64,000 nt of DNA from Idiomarina rhizosphaerae (GCF_024159085.1 NZ_JAMZDE010000003.1:1-64000), one strand, 5' to 3'. Shown: positions 11,410-21,560, counted from the stretch's first letter. The notes: generated by a model from the sequence alone, not told the origin. Translations and numbers: made by a program.

Positions 11410-11771
11410 TGTTCTTGTTTTCCTTCCAGGTTGATATCGCCTGGCAGCTCTTTCAGGCATTCTATGCGTTGCTGAGTGACACCAAGTAACAATTTCTGCC
11501 CCCCAACGTCAACAATGACCAGCCGCTCTTTGGGCCCTAAAGACACGCTACTCAGTACTTTCAGACCAGATGCGCCCTGAAACTTGAGGTTAAAACGTTT
11601 TAGCAGCGAGGCCAAAACCACAATCACCGCTAAAACGGCAAAAAGCGCCAAAACCATGGCGCCTATGTCATTGCCTGAAATAATGCCGGCTTTCTCTTCC
11701 GCCTTGGCAGCAGAGGGCAACAGCACCAAACTAGCGAAGCTTACGAATACGTTCAATCTGACTAATAACAT
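11406..11771 (-). CDS. fliO: flagellar biosynthesis protein FliO
   Basis: Membrane protein that helps FliP assemble into the export gate. 121 aa: an N-terminal hydrophobic, signal-like segment ending near AAKAEE, one strong transmembrane helix (about 38-58, [19 protein letters not shown]) and a cytoplasmic domain with the FliO/MopB motif [21 protein letters not shown]. The ATG start overlaps fliN by 41 nt; a TTG five codons in is an alternative. FliO is poorly conserved, so the call also rests on its place between fliN and fliP. Confidence 0.9.
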   Translation of the reverse strand: MLLVRLNVFVSFASLVLLPSAAKAEEKAGIISGNDIGAMVLALFAVLAVIVVLASLLKRFNLKFQGASGLKVLSSVSLGPKERLVIVDVGGQKLLLGVTQQRIECLKELPGDINLEGKQEQ

Positions 11772-12186
11772 CGGTTAAGCGTATCCCGAATTTATCATTA
11801 ACAACAACCACCTCGCCGTGTGCTATCAAAGTGCCGTTAACCAGTACATCCAGTGGTTCACCGGCAACACGTTCCAGTTCCACCACAGAGCCCTGATTCA
11901 ATTGCAGCAAATTACGAATGCTAATTTGGCTACGACCCACTTCCATAGAAATGGTAACCGGAATATCGAGAATGGCATCAAGCTTGCGTTTTTCTTCTTC
12001 AGTTACCGGCTTATCTTCACTCAGTTCTTCGAGTTCAGCGGTCTGCACGTTATCCATACCAGAGTGGCTGGACGATTTCCCTTTGCCTCCACCGGCTTCT
12101 GATTCGCCACTTTCTTCATCTTCCGCAGCTTCCTGTTCAGCCATTGCTGCTTCCCAGTCATCCATATCTTTATCATCGTTACTCAT
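11731..12186 (-). CDS. fliN: flagellar motor switch protein FliN
   Basis: C-ring component that with FliM and FliG sets the direction of rotation. The N-terminal half is very acidic and low in complexity (EQEAAEDEESGESEAGGG). The C-terminal SpoA domain (about 80-151) has the typical DIPVTISMEVGRSQISIRNLL and ends with [19 protein letters not shown]. 151 aa, a little longer than E. coli FliN (137) owing to the acidic tail. SD GAGG upstream of the ATG. Confidence 0.96.
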   Translation of the reverse strand: MSNDDKDMDDWEAAMAEQEAAEDEESGESEAGGGKGKSSSHSGMDNVQTAELEELSEDKPVTEEEKRKLDAILDIPVTISMEVGRSQISIRNLLQLNQGSVVELERVAGEPLDVLVNGTLIAHGEVVVVNDKFGIRLTDVISQIERIRKLR

Positions 12187-12217
12187 GTTGCAACCTCACT
12201 TTCTCAAGCAGCAATTA

Positions 12218-13288
12218 TTATAAATCAATATCTTCTTCTAACTGTTGTAACTCGGCATCACCACCAATTCGGCGGCCTCCACGAGTCAACATATGAATAT
12301 CCGACTTCACGGTTTCAGGGCGTTTAATTTTCTCTGAAATTTTCAAAGCGACATTGTCTCTTGAACGCCCCATTTTCGCATGGAAAGTCGGTAAATCTTC
12401 AATTAGCACGGTTAAGTCGTCTGGCAACTCAAGCGGAATAACATCACCTTCGCGCAAGTCCATCACTTCGCGTAACGACATTTCGGTTTGCGCCAGTTTG
12501 GCAATCATTTCCACCGGAACATCCATGATCTCGTCGCGCAGAGCTTTACTCCAGCGCATGTCGGTGTCTTCTTTATCCGACTGCACACCCGCATCCAGCA
12601 ACTCGCGAATGGGCTCCAGCATGGAGTAAGGCAGAGCTATGTGAAAGTCCCCACCGCCACCATCTAACTCAATATGAAACGAACTAATAACGATAACTTC
12701 GGTTGGGCTAACAATGTTCGCCATGGCCGGGTTAACTTCGGAATCTAAATACTCAAAACCCACGTCCATGACCGGAGCCCAGGCTTCTTTGTAATCTTCA
12801 AATACCAGCTTCAGCAACATTTGAATAATGCGGCGCTCGGTCGGCGTAAATTCACGGCCTTCAATTTTTGCATGATAGCGCCCATCGCCACCGAAAAAGT
12901 TGTCGACCAGAATGAAGACTAAACGCGCCTCCATAGTAATCAATGCCGTTCCCTTAAGCGGACGAAAACGCACCATGTTTAAACTGGTTGGTACGAACAA
13001 TGTATGCACGTACTCACCAAATTTAATCATCTGGACACCGTTAATAGACACTTCTGCTGTGCGCCGCATCATGTTGAATAAGCTGACCCGCATATGACGG
13101 GCAAAACGCTCATTAACAATTTCCAGCGTTGGCATACGCCCACGAACAATCCTATCTTGCGACGAAAAGTCATAGTCGAGCGCATCCGCAGAGGCGGATT
13201 CTTTCTCTGTGTCCTCTTCTTCAACGTCATCAACACCATGTAAAAGCGCGTCAATTTCGTCTTGAGATAGTAAGTCACTCACAGCCAT
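12218..13288 (-). CDS. fliM: flagellar motor switch protein FliM
   Basis: C-ring protein that binds phosphorylated CheY. The N-terminal CheY-P binding motif LSQDEIDALL is at residues 7-16, followed by an acidic linker, the CheC-like middle domain (about 50-230) and a C-terminal SpoA domain (VEMIAKLAQTEMSLREVMDL). 356 aa. It sits 10 bp downstream of fliL and 31 bp upstream of fliN. Confidence 0.96.
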   Translation of the reverse strand: MAVSDLLSQDEIDALLHGVDDVEEEDTEKESASADALDYDFSSQDRIVRGRMPTLEIVNERFARHMRVSLFNMMRRTAEVSINGVQMIKFGEYVHTLFVPTSLNMVRFRPLKGTALITMEARLVFILVDNFFGGDGRYHAKIEGREFTPTERRIIQMLLKLVFEDYKEAWAPVMDVGFEYLDSEVNPAMANIVSPTEVIVISSFHIELDGGGGDFHIALPYSMLEPIRELLDAGVQSDKEDTDMRWSKALRDEIMDVPVEMIAKLAQTEMSLREVMDLREGDVIPLELPDDLTVLIEDLPTFHAKMGRSRDNVALKISEKIKRPETVKSDIHMLTRGGRRIGGDAELQQLEEDIDL

Positions 13289-13298
13289 AATAGCTCAC

Positions 13299-13841
13299 TT
13301 ATTGCATTACCAAGCTGGTAAATAAAACCTGTTCAACAACCGGTTTCCCGGTTACTTCTTCAAGCGCAGAACGAACTTCAGTCAAAGCCAGTTCACGTAA
13401 TTGTCCTTTACCCTCGGCTGTTTTTAACCTGTCAGCCGTGGTAGAGGAAAACACCTCATGCAGCGTGCCTTCAATTAACGGAATATGTTTTTTCGCCAGT
13501 TCTTCACTCTCTTCGCCACGCACCATTAACTGCGCTTTAATTTGTACTGTTCGCTCACGTGAGTCACCCGGGACAATGAAAACGAAAGGCCGGGGCATAC
13601 CAACATAAAGTGCATTGCCAATTTCCGGACGTGGCGATGATGACGGTGCCGCTGCGCTGCTCATATCATTTGCGGCAGCAGCTGATTCACCCTCAGACGA
13701 GCCACCGAATAGCCACAACACCAAGACTACGGTAATGATTAAAACAATACCGATACCACCGAAGATAATCAGTTTTTTCTTCTTACCACCGGCCTGCTCT
13801 TCAGTTTGTTCCGTATCGTTGTTGTCTTTATCTTCTGCCAT
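13299..13841 (-). CDS. fliL: flagellar basal body-associated protein FliL
   Basis: Single-pass inner-membrane protein that encircles the stator and affects torque. A short charged cytoplasmic tail with KKKK is followed by one transmembrane helix (about 25-47, LIIFGGIGIVLIITVVLVLWLF), a Ser/Ala-rich linker and the periplasmic FliL domain with VQIKAQLMVRGEE. The ATG used has the SD AGGAA seven nt upstream; a TTG two codons earlier is less likely. 180 aa. First short gene after fliK. Confidence 0.93.
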   Translation of the reverse strand: MAEDKDNNDTEQTEEQAGGKKKKLIIFGGIGIVLIITVVLVLWLFGGSSEGESAAAANDMSSAAAPSSSPRPEIGNALYVGMPRPFVFIVPGDSRERTVQIKAQLMVRGEESEELAKKHIPLIEGTLHEVFSSTTADRLKTAEGKGQLRELALTEVRSALEEVTGKPVVEQVLFTSLVMQ

Positions 13842-13909
13842 GCTCAATTTCCTGTATTACCGTCCACCGACAGTTACTATAGCTTGATAGCCGCTTTAGA
13901 TATACCGTT

Positions 13910-15670
13910 TCAGACATAGAAATCGACTTGTCCGTCGGCAAGCACGCGGCCTTCTTCTAAAGCTATTTCACCCTCAACAGCCCAGTCTTCCGCATCATGA
14001 GCTCCTCCGGCTTGGCCGCCAGCGGTGCGCCCGCCTTCTTTGCTTTGCTCTCCAACCTGGGTATCAGCTAAATTGATGCCTTGCTGTTCCAGCATTTCGC
14101 GTAATCGTGGCATGGTCGTCTCTAATGCATCACGAGCCTGTTGTGTCTGAGCCTGAAACTGCACTGACGCCTGCTCACCGCTCATGTTAACGCGAATGTG
14201 AACACTACCCAGTTCCGGCGGATCCAGACGGATATCCGCACGCTGGATATTCCTGCTCATCATAATATTGATGCGTTCCTGCAGTTTTTGCGACGCTTCA
14301 GTTTGCTGCAAATCTAACGGCCGTTGCAGTGCCTGCAAAGTATTAGCCTGACTGGATTCATTCGCAGCTACAGTTCCCTGCGCGGTTGACACCATTTGCC
14401 CCTGAATTGCCCGGGCCGCACTGGCGTCAACTAAAGCATCGGTGTTATTCCGAAAGACTTGTCCCTGCGGAACCGCATCAGCTACCTTTGTTTCTGCTTC
14501 ACCAGCTGTATTCACAGAAGCGGCTTTAGTCGTTTGCTTGCCATCATCGCTTTTAACACCAATATCGCCAGAACCAGATTTTTCTTTACCTGCTTTGACA
14601 TCTGTTGCTGTAATAACCGACTCTGGCGCCTTACCCTCTACCGACTTTTCACTCAGTCCTGTACGACCTTTTAATAATTGCCTTACTTCAGCCAATAACT
14701 GCTCCGCTTTAGCCGACTGTTCCTGAGTCAAAGCCTGAGATTTATCTCCACCACCATTTTGACTGGCTAAAATTTTGCGCAACTCGGCAGTAAACTGCTG
14801 CAGTTTCTTTTGCTCCGCTAAACTCAACTCACTACTTTCACCTTTCGCTTGTTGCGCAGAAACCTGCTGCTCCAGTTGCTTAAGCAAATTTGTTAATTCT
14901 TCAGCATTTTGCGGCTTACCTGAATTTTTGTCCTGAGGTTCAGACAATTGAGCCAGTACACGCTCTGCGGCTTCATTCAGAGCCTGAGTTAACGCTTTTT
15001 CATTACCTACTAATAACTTATCAGCATCGGCTTTGGGTAACAGCGGTTCAAGCAAATTAACTATGAACTTACCGGCATCCTCAACGGCGCTTTCAGTACC
15101 TTCGCCCTGCTCTGCGGCCTGGATCAGTTGTTGCAGCTTTGCCTGCAGTGCCTGTTTATCACTATCAGTCATGCCGGCCAGCAGCTCATCGGCAAACTTC
15201 TGCCGCTCGGCATCGGTCATAACGGCATCGCCCTCGCCTTCACCGGCAGAATCCAGCTTAGCCATTAAAGCTTCCAGCATTTCCGCCAGTTGCTCATCTG
15301 TCATTTTTAGTTCGCCATCGCCCGCAGCAAGATCAATCTCGTCACTAACCACGGTTTCGCCTTCAGAGCTAACCTCGGCACTTTCCTGCTTCATTTGCTG
15401 CAACAGTTCCCATAAATTTCGGGTTACCGGCTCGCCAACATTTTTGCGTTCAATGTCTTTGCCCTCAACCTCACCGTCATTACCGGCTTTCTGGTAAGCT
15501 TCAATTTTGGCGGCCAGTTGTTGCAGCTCTTTATCGCCACTATTTTGCTGTAGCATCAGCCGCGAGAACTCACCGCTATCGCCATCGGCGCTCTTTAATG
15601 ATAGGTCGTTACCTTTACCAACACGGGCAAAGTTGTCGGCAGACTCGGTTAAATTAAGCAGCTGTTGCAT
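13910..15670 (-). CDS. fliK: flagellar hook-length control protein FliK
   Basis: Secreted ruler that measures the hook and triggers the FlhB substrate switch. 586 aa, rich in Gln, Glu, Ala and Ser with long helical, low-complexity stretches (about 1-430). The conserved C-terminal Flg_hook domain (about 460-550) has the typical RADIRLDPPELGSVHIRVNM and RLREMLEQQGINL. It opens the fliKLMNOPQR-flhB unit and is preceded by a sigma-54 type site. Only the C-terminal domain is conserved; the rest varies between species. Confidence 0.93.
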   Translation of the reverse strand: MQQLLNLTESADNFARVGKGNDLSLKSADGDSGEFSRLMLQQNSGDKELQQLAAKIEAYQKAGNDGEVEGKDIERKNVGEPVTRNLWELLQQMKQESAEVSSEGETVVSDEIDLAAGDGELKMTDEQLAEMLEALMAKLDSAGEGEGDAVMTDAERQKFADELLAGMTDSDKQALQAKLQQLIQAAEQGEGTESAVEDAGKFIVNLLEPLLPKADADKLLVGNEKALTQALNEAAERVLAQLSEPQDKNSGKPQNAEELTNLLKQLEQQVSAQQAKGESSELSLAEQKKLQQFTAELRKILASQNGGGDKSQALTQEQSAKAEQLLAEVRQLLKGRTGLSEKSVEGKAPESVITATDVKAGKEKSGSGDIGVKSDDGKQTTKAASVNTAGEAETKVADAVPQGQVFRNNTDALVDASAARAIQGQMVSTAQGTVAANESSQANTLQALQRPLDLQQTEASQKLQERINIMMSRNIQRADIRLDPPELGSVHIRVNMSGEQASVQFQAQTQQARDALETTMPRLREMLEQQGINLADTQVGEQSKEGGRTAGGQAGGAHDAEDWAVEGEIALEEGRVLADGQVDFYV

Positions 15671-15775
15671 AGTTTTATTCCTGAATTAAGTGCTTATTGA
15701 CGCCTTGCTTAACAATACTTCGCAATGCGCTTGCGCTATTTTCAATAGCTGAGCAAACAATATCTAGTAAGTATC

Positions 15776-15794
15776 TAAGCAAATTTCGTTCCAA
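15776..15794 (-). promoter_or_regulatory. sigma-54 promoter of fliK unit
   Basis: The minus strand reads TTGGAACGAAATTTGCTTA. The GG at -24 (15791-15792) and the GC at -12 (15779-15780) are exactly 10 nt apart, as required for RpoN. It lies about 105 bp upstream of the fliK ATG and abuts the fliJ stop. FlrC control is inferred from the known polar flagellar hierarchy. Confidence 0.7.
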
Positions 15795-16238
15795 CTATTT
15801 TCTGGCGCGAATAAAACGCTGACTGCTAAAATCGTCCAGATTATTCTGTTCTTTTCTGGCTTCTGCTATTTGCTCACGCTTGCGCTTTTCTTTTATTAAA
15901 AAGTCTATCGACTCGCGCTTGCGACGCTGCGCCAGCCAACGATCTTTGCGCTGTTGTAACACTTGCTGCAACTTAATAATATCGTGATGCAACTGTTCAA
16001 CACCTTCATCTAACTTACCGACAAACGCGTGATACTGCCCTACCTGAATTGAGGCAATCCCGCTTTGACCACGATGCTGTAACTGATTTAAGTAGTCGAG
16101 TCGATATTTTGACATGCCATCCAGGCGCATCTGTTGCTCCTGAACCTGTTGCTGCACCTGAGAGAAATCCTGAGCGGCTTTATCTTCACGCCGTTGTTCC
16201 AGCTCCAGCAACATTTTCAACTGTGCCAACTCAGCCAT
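15795..16238 (-). CDS. fliJ: flagellar export chaperone/stalk protein FliJ
   Basis: Small coiled-coil protein that forms the stalk of the FliI-FliH ATPase complex and delivers substrates to FlhA. 147 aa, almost wholly helical and charged, with many Gln residues (EQRREDKAAQDFSQVQQQ). FliJ is weakly conserved; the call rests on length, coiled-coil character and its place directly after fliI (3-nt gap). Confidence 0.9.
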   Translation of the reverse strand: MAELAQLKMLLELEQRREDKAAQDFSQVQQQVQEQQMRLDGMSKYRLDYLNQLQHRGQSGIASIQVGQYHAFVGKLDEGVEQLHHDIIKLQQVLQQRKDRWLAQRRKRESIDFLIKEKRKREQIAEARKEQNNLDDFSSQRFIRARK

Positions 16239-16241
16239 AAA

Positions 16242-17591
16242 TTACATGCCCGCTGACTGTTTTTGCTTCGGATTGACTAGCTGATTAAGCAGCAACAAGC
16301 TTTCATCATAGTTCACAACTTCCCGCATTTTCTGTTGCAAAAACATACTTACTCGCGGCTGCATTGCAATAGCCTGATCAATTGCCGGATCACTTCCGCG
16401 GGTGTATGCGCCAATCGAAATCAAGTCGCGATTGCGACGGTAACTTGAGTACCACTGTCTAACTTTAATCGCCTGTTGCATATGCTCTTCTGAAACAACC
16501 TGTGGCATAACCCGGCTAATAGAAGCTTCAATATCAATCGCCGGATAATGGCCACTGTCGGCCAGCTCCCGGTTCAGTACAATATGTCCGTCCAGTATGG
16601 CTCTCGCGGAGTCCGCAATAGGATCCTGCAAATCGTCGCCCTCGGTCAGAACCGTATAAAACGCGGTCACAGAACCTTGTCCGTCGCCACCATTCCCTGC
16701 TCTCTCGACCAATGCTGGTAACTTAGCGAAAACAGAAGGCGGATAACCTTTGGTTGCCGGTGGCTCGCCAACGGCCAGCGCTATCTCCCGCTGCGCCATG
16801 GCGTAACGAGTCAATGAATCCATTAACAGCAACACATTCAGACCCTGGTCACGAAAGTATTCAGCAACCTGAGAGGCCGTTTCACAACCTCGTAAACGAA
16901 TAAGTGGAGACTGGTCGGCAGGCGCCGCGATTACAACCGCTTTTTCACGGCCTTCTTCACCGAGAATTTCTTCTATAAATTCTTTTACTTCGCGGCCACG
17001 TTCGCCTATCAGGCCAACAACGATGACATCCGCAGTGGTACCGCGAGTCATCATGCCTAAAAGCACACTTTTACCTACACCACTACCGGCAAACAGCCCC
17101 ATTCGCTGCCCCTGCCCCACGGTTAAGCAGGCATTAATAGCCGTTACGCCAACATCCAGCGGCTGCTTCACCTGACGTCGGTTCAGTGGGTTCATCGGCT
17201 TGCTACGGTATGTTTTACCGTCAGAGAAAATAGGACCTTTATCATCAAGAGGTTCACCACGGGCATCAATAACACGCCCCAGCAGCTCCATACCCAGCGG
17301 TAGTTGGTTTTTGCGGTTTAGCGGACGTACTCTGGCTCCGGGGATAACGCCATGAGCGTCTTCGGTGGGCATTAAGTAACTGATGTTGCCTTCAAAACCC
17401 ACCACTTCGGCTTCAATGTCACCACTGTCAGCCTCAACCGCTACGCTTGAACCCACTGGAGCCCGGCAGCCAACAGCCTCAAACATTAAACCAACGACGC
17501 GGGTAAGATAGCCCGACACAGCCACTGAGGGCTTTTGTATACGCTCACGTTTTTTGCGTAGTTGTTTCACTAACTGCTCAGAAACGCTCAT
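16242..17591 (-). CDS. fliI: flagellum-specific ATP synthase FliI
   Basis: Export ATPase related to F1 beta. 449 aa. The P-loop [11 protein letters not shown] is at about 166-176, Walker B at [12 protein letters not shown], and the conserved [20 protein letters not shown] follows. An N-terminal beta-barrel domain and a C-terminal helical domain flank the ATPase core. It lies between fliH (3-nt gap) and fliJ. Confidence 0.97.
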   Translation of the reverse strand: MSVSEQLVKQLRKKRERIQKPSVAVSGYLTRVVGLMFEAVGCRAPVGSSVAVEADSGDIEAEVVGFEGNISYLMPTEDAHGVIPGARVRPLNRKNQLPLGMELLGRVIDARGEPLDDKGPIFSDGKTYRSKPMNPLNRRQVKQPLDVGVTAINACLTVGQGQRMGLFAGSGVGKSVLLGMMTRGTTADVIVVGLIGERGREVKEFIEEILGEEGREKAVVIAAPADQSPLIRLRGCETASQVAEYFRDQGLNVLLLMDSLTRYAMAQREIALAVGEPPATKGYPPSVFAKLPALVERAGNGGDGQGSVTAFYTVLTEGDDLQDPIADSARAILDGHIVLNRELADSGHYPAIDIEASISRVMPQVVSEEHMQQAIKVRQWYSSYRRNRDLISIGAYTRGSDPAIDQAIAMQPRVSMFLQQKMREVVNYDESLLLLNQLVNPKQKQSAGM

Positions 17592-17594
17592 GGG

Positions 17595-18344
17595 TTAACC
17601 TTTTAATTTGGAGAACACATCTTCCATACGGCTGGTCAGGGTGTAATCTATCGTGGAGCTTTCTGTAGTAACCCGGCAACCGCCGCGTTCCAGTAAATCG
17701 TCTTTATTTAGCAGCCAGCCTTTTTCTTTCAGCTCATCTTCGCTGAATGTGCTTTGCAAAATAGCTAAGTCTTCTTCATTCAGATGAATAATGACCCGCT
17801 GATCAGTAACCGGTAATACCGCAATAGCTTCGCGCACAGCTTTGACGATGAGTTCTTTCGAATTAGCAGCGACATCCAGACAGATGACCCGAGTCAGCTC
17901 AGTGACCATATCAATCAGCTCGTCCTGAACGGCTTCGGTAATACGTTCATTCGGGTGCGACAAACTCTGCAGCAAAACTCTTAACTGCTGCTGTTGCTCC
18001 TGCATGGCCTCTTTACCAGCTTCAACACCTTGCTGTTCACCGGCCTCAAAACCGTCTTTTTTTCCTGCCTCGTAACCTTCGTCGTAGCCTTTCTTAAGAC
18101 CTTCATTGCGACCTTCGTCAAAACCTTCTTTATGGCCTTCTTCGCGTGCGGCCTGACGAATTTCTTCCAATTGTTCTGCGGTCAGAGGCTTAAGCTCTTC
18201 TTCCTGTTCATTGTCCGCTTCCGGCGGCTCATATTGCCAGCGCCGGGGTTTATTTAACGCATTTACCTGAGAGCCCTGCTTAAGCTCTTCCGAAGTCATG
18301 TCAGGTAAATCCCAAAGCTGGGTTGCGTCTTTATCGTCCGTCAT
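17595..18344 (-). CDS. fliH: flagellar assembly protein FliH
   Basis: Regulator of FliI that links the ATPase to the C ring. 249 aa. The middle carries the family's glycine-repeat coiled coil: repeated G-x3-G steps such as EEGHKEGFDEGRNEGLKKG and YDEGYEAGKKDGFEAGEQQG (about 68-110). The C-terminal domain (about 140-249) resembles the FliH/V-type ATPase stator. 14 bp downstream of fliG. Confidence 0.95.
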   Translation of the reverse strand: MTDDKDATQLWDLPDMTSEELKQGSQVNALNKPRRWQYEPPEADNEQEEELKPLTAEQLEEIRQAAREEGHKEGFDEGRNEGLKKGYDEGYEAGKKDGFEAGEQQGVEAGKEAMQEQQQQLRVLLQSLSHPNERITEAVQDELIDMVTELTRVICLDVAANSKELIVKAVREAIAVLPVTDQRVIIHLNEEDLAILQSTFSEDELKEKGWLLNKDDLLERGGCRVTTESSTIDYTLTSRMEDVFSKLKG

Positions 18345-18358
18345 TATGCGTTAAACCC

Positions 18359-19405
18359 TTATAGGAATTCGTCACCGCCACCGCCGCCAAGCATAATTTC
18401 ACCTGCGTCAGCTAAACGGCGCGCCGCTGCCAGAATATCTTTCTGCGCTGCTTCTACATCGCTAATACGAATCGGTCCCATGGCTTCAAGGTCATCACGC
18501 AGCATATCGCCAGCACGTTTCGACATGTTCTTGAATATTTTTTCCTGAACCGCATCGTCCGCACCTTTCATCGCTTTCTGCAAGGTTTCACCTTCCACTT
18601 CACGCAGCAAGGCCTGTATACCACGGTCGTCGACTTCCACCAGGTTTTCGAACACAAACATTAAGTCCTGAATACTCTGACTCATCTCTTCGTCCTGCTC
18701 GCGGATAGAGTCCATTAACTGACCTTCGATGTTGGTATCCAGGTAGTTCATAATATTGGCTGCCGCTTTCAGGCCGCCCATCTTCGCCGCCTGAGCACCA
18801 GCCTGACCGGCGAATTGTTTTTCCATAATTTCGTTCAGTTCCTGCAAAGCTGCTGGCTGAACTTCTTCTAAGTTGGCTATTCGCATCATTAAGTCCAGAC
18901 GTACTTTGTCCGGGAACTGCGCCATAATTTCCGCGCTTTGCTCAGGGTCAAGGTAAGACAGGACAATGGTCTGGATCTGCGGGTGTTCGTTACGAATAAT
19001 AGTGGCTACCTGTTTAGAGTCCATCCACTTCAGTGAATCCAGACCTTTCGAGCCGCCGCCCATAACAATCTGTTCAATCAGGTTACCGGCTTTGTCCTCA
19101 CCCAGAGCTGAGGTCAATGCCTTACGCACAAACTCTTCACTCTTGAAGCCAATATTGGTGAACTTCTGAATGTCTTCCAGGAACAAATGGTGCACAGCGT
19201 TCACTTTGTCCTGGTTAAAGTCCTCCAGGCTAGCCATTGCCATACCCACTTTCTGCACCTGTTTAGGTTCCAGGTGTTTCAGAATCTGAGCCGCATCTTC
19301 TTCCGATAAGCTAAGCAGTAAAATAGCCGCTTTCTCAACACCTTCTAAAGTGTCGACATCAAATTCAACCTTACCGCGCTTGGTTCTAGTATCTTGATCA
19401 GGCAT
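18359..19405 (-). CDS. fliG: flagellar motor switch protein FliG
   Basis: C-ring protein that contacts the MS ring (FliF) and the MotA-type stator. 348 aa, with N-terminal, middle (EHPQIQTIVLSYLDPEQSAEIM) and C-terminal domains; the charged torque helix region includes QALLREVEGETLQKAMKGA. It ends in a glycine-rich tail (GGGGGDEFL). It starts 8 nt inside the fliF end, so the pair is translationally coupled. Confidence 0.97.
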   Translation of the reverse strand: MPDQDTRTKRGKVEFDVDTLEGVEKAAILLLSLSEEDAAQILKHLEPKQVQKVGMAMASLEDFNQDKVNAVHHLFLEDIQKFTNIGFKSEEFVRKALTSALGEDKAGNLIEQIVMGGGSKGLDSLKWMDSKQVATIIRNEHPQIQTIVLSYLDPEQSAEIMAQFPDKVRLDLMMRIANLEEVQPAALQELNEIMEKQFAGQAGAQAAKMGGLKAAANIMNYLDTNIEGQLMDSIREQDEEMSQSIQDLMFVFENLVEVDDRGIQALLREVEGETLQKAMKGADDAVQEKIFKNMSKRAGDMLRDDLEAMGPIRISDVEAAQKDILAAARRLADAGEIMLGGGGGDEFL

Positions 19406-21110
19406 CTTCGTTCAACCACGCTTTAACCACTTGTGAGGACAGTTCAGGCTCGTTGGCAACCAACGCGCGAACCGCTTTTAACAAGTCTTCATCTTTGTGC
19501 AGATCCGGTAGTTGCAAGCTGCCATCAGCCCCAAACCCAACTGCACTCTCATCAAACTGTGAGGATAACAGATCAATGGTTTCATCGCCCATCGATTCCT
19601 CATCGGAAAACGCATCGGCATCATCTTCCACACCCGATTCCGGATTCATCAGTTTCTTCAGCATTGGACGCACCACGGCCAGAATCAATACCATAATAAC
19701 CAAAGCGCCCATCACCAGACGGAAAGCACGCCAGAACCAAGGCTCTTCCCATATTGGCGTTTCGCCAGCACCTAAGTCGGGCAGTTGCGCGAAGGGTACC
19801 GATACGACTTCAATGCTGTCACCACGATTAATATCAAAGCCTAAGCCACCTTGCAGCAAACGGCGAATATCCGCTATTTCTTCTGCGCTACGCGGTTGCA
19901 TTTCGGTTTCACCCGCAGCGTTAGTTACCTTTTCGTAGTCAATAGCAACAGAAACACTCAGGCGTTCGACGGTACCAGTTTGGCTACGCGTATAACTTAC
20001 CGAGTTATCAAGCTCATAATTTCGGGTTGCTTCACGATGAGTACTACCCGTAGCACCGCCGCCGGCAGTGCCATCTCCAGCTTCTTCAGGAATGTCTGAA
20101 TCCAGTGGAGGTTGATTTGTCAACGCGCCCGGAATACCGCCAATTGCACTACCCATCGAGCGGTTTTCAACTGTCATTTCACTGCGAATGGCTGGCATAT
20201 CAGGATTAAACTGCCGCTGTGTTTCTTCACGCTGAGTAAAGTCCATGGTCACATCAGCCTGAGCGGTATAATTGTCGTACCCCAATACGGGAATCAAAAT
20301 ACTGTCTATTTTCTGCAGATAGGCTTCTTCACGTTTTTGTTCAATTTGGTATTCGCGCGAACTTTTCGCCGCCAACGCACTTTGTGAACCAGAGTTGAGC
20401 AGGCGTCCGGCCTGGTCAGTTACGGTTACGTTCTCGGTATTCAGGCCGGTAACGGATGACGCGACCATATCCACAATTGACGCGACTTCTTCTTCACTGA
20501 GCGAGCTTCCACCTCGTACATTCAGCATAACAGACGCTTTAGGCTGTTTCTCGCGACGGGCAAAAACATTTTCTTTAGGTACGGCGAGTAACACTCTGGC
20601 AGCAGACACTTTTTTGATTTCTTCAATAGCTCGTGCCAGCTGAACTTCACGAGAATGAATGAGACGCTCACGCTCCAGTCGCTGACTAACGCCAAAGCCT
20701 GGTTCACTCATTAATATTTCTGAACCGTTATTGGTCGAATTACCGTAATCAACACCCGCGCGGGTTAGCTGCAACTTAATAGCGTCGTAATTTTCTTCCG
20801 GCACGGAAACGGTGTTGCCTTCCACTTGGTATTCAATCGCATTGGCATCCATATAATCGAGTGTGCTGATCAACTCCTGAGTTTCCAGCTGGCCCAAAGG
20901 CCGGTAGGTTGACTCCTGCGCCCACAACATAATGAACACTGCAATGGCCACACAAATAGCCAAAGCCAATACCACAATGACCTGACGCAGCATGTCAAAG
21001 TTGCCTAACATCGTCATGATGCCGGTTTTCTCACTGCCGTCATCGTTACCTGAACTGTTGTTATCAGGTAAGTCAGTATCTTGTACCATTAAATCTGTTG
21101 ATTCAGCCAC
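19398..21110 (-). CDS. fliF: flagellar MS-ring protein FliF
   Basis: Forms the inner-membrane MS ring on which the basal body is built. 570 aa with two transmembrane helices (about 43-65, VIVVLALAICVAIAVFIMLW, and about 465-487, VMGALVIMVLILAVVRPML) and a large periplasmic domain with YscJ-like repeats (RELERAIEEIKKVSAARV-like region near 170). The C-terminal cytoplasmic tail binds FliG. The start is GTG with SD GGAGAT; it follows fliE by 26 bp. Confidence 0.96.
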   Translation of the reverse strand: MAESTDLMVQDTDLPDNNSSGNDDGSEKTGIMTMLGNFDMLRQVIVVLALAICVAIAVFIMLWAQESTYRPLGQLETQELISTLDYMDANAIEYQVEGNTVSVPEENYDAIKLQLTRAGVDYGNSTNNGSEILMSEPGFGVSQRLERERLIHSREVQLARAIEEIKKVSAARVLLAVPKENVFARREKQPKASVMLNVRGGSSLSEEEVASIVDMVASSVTGLNTENVTVTDQAGRLLNSGSQSALAAKSSREYQIEQKREEAYLQKIDSILIPVLGYDNYTAQADVTMDFTQREETQRQFNPDMPAIRSEMTVENRSMGSAIGGIPGALTNQPPLDSDIPEEAGDGTAGGGATGSTHREATRNYELDNSVSYTRSQTGTVERLSVSVAIDYEKVTNAAGETEMQPRSAEEIADIRRLLQGGLGFDINRGDSIEVVSVPFAQLPDLGAGETPIWEEPWFWRAFRLVMGALVIMVLILAVVRPMLKKLMNPESGVEDDADAFSDEESMGDETIDLLSSQFDESAVGFGADGSLQLPDLHKDEDLLKAVRALVANEPELSSQVVKAWLNEDA

Positions 21111-21136
21111 GACTTATATCTCCAATGATGCAGCGG

Positions 21137-21469
21137 TTATACCGGCATTGACATTATTTCTTTGTACGCTTCAACCACTTTGTTGCGCACCTGAACCGTT
21201 GCCTCAAACGCTATGCTCGACTTTTGACTGGCAATCATGGTTTGCTCCAGGGTGACATTCGGGTCACCAAGCTCCATGCGAGTTTTTAAATCACCGGAGG
21301 TTTGCTGCAGTTCGTTGACGTTATCCAATGCATTTTTCAGCATATTGGAAAAATCAGCTTGAGCGGTATTGCCTTGCAGGGCGTTCACATTCGTAGGCTG
21401 ATCACGCTGAGAAGCCTGCGTAGCCATAGACTGTAACTGTTGGTAAAGTGCGTTTGCTTCCACTTTCAT
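21137..21469 (-). CDS. fliE: flagellar hook-basal body adaptor FliE
   Basis: Connects the MS ring to the proximal rod. 110 aa, helical, with the typical C-terminal half: SIAFEATVQVRNKVVEAYKE followed by IMSMPV. The ATG used has a GGGG SD about 7 nt upstream; a TTG five codons earlier is less likely. First gene of fliEFGHIJ, about 50 bp downstream of a strong sigma-54 site. Confidence 0.94.
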   Translation of the reverse strand: MKVEANALYQQLQSMATQASQRDQPTNVNALQGNTAQADFSNMLKNALDNVNELQQTSGDLKTRMELGDPNVTLEQTMIASQKSSIAFEATVQVRNKVVEAYKEIMSMPV

Positions 21470-21515
21470 AATTAACCCCGTCAAAAATTCATCACTGACT
21501 TTATTTAAGGTTAGT

Positions 21516-21534
21516 TATGCAAACAAAGTGCCAA
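21516..21534 (-). promoter_or_regulatory. sigma-54 promoter of fliE unit
   Basis: The minus strand reads TTGGCACTTTGTTTGCATA, an almost perfect match to the RpoN consensus TGGCAC-N5-TTGCA. The -24 GG is at 21531-21532 and the -12 GC at 21519-21520. It lies about 47 bp from the fliE ATG. The adjacent upstream genes flrB and flrC make FlrC the likely activator. Confidence 0.85.
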
Positions 21535-21560
21535 CTTTTAATCGCGGCGGTGAGGTACAA

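Noticed and set aside
15033..15497. Long open frame of 154 codons on the plus strand within fliK
   Set aside because: It is the antisense of fliK, Ser-rich only because fliK is Glu/Ala/Gln-rich. No SD and no family resemblance.
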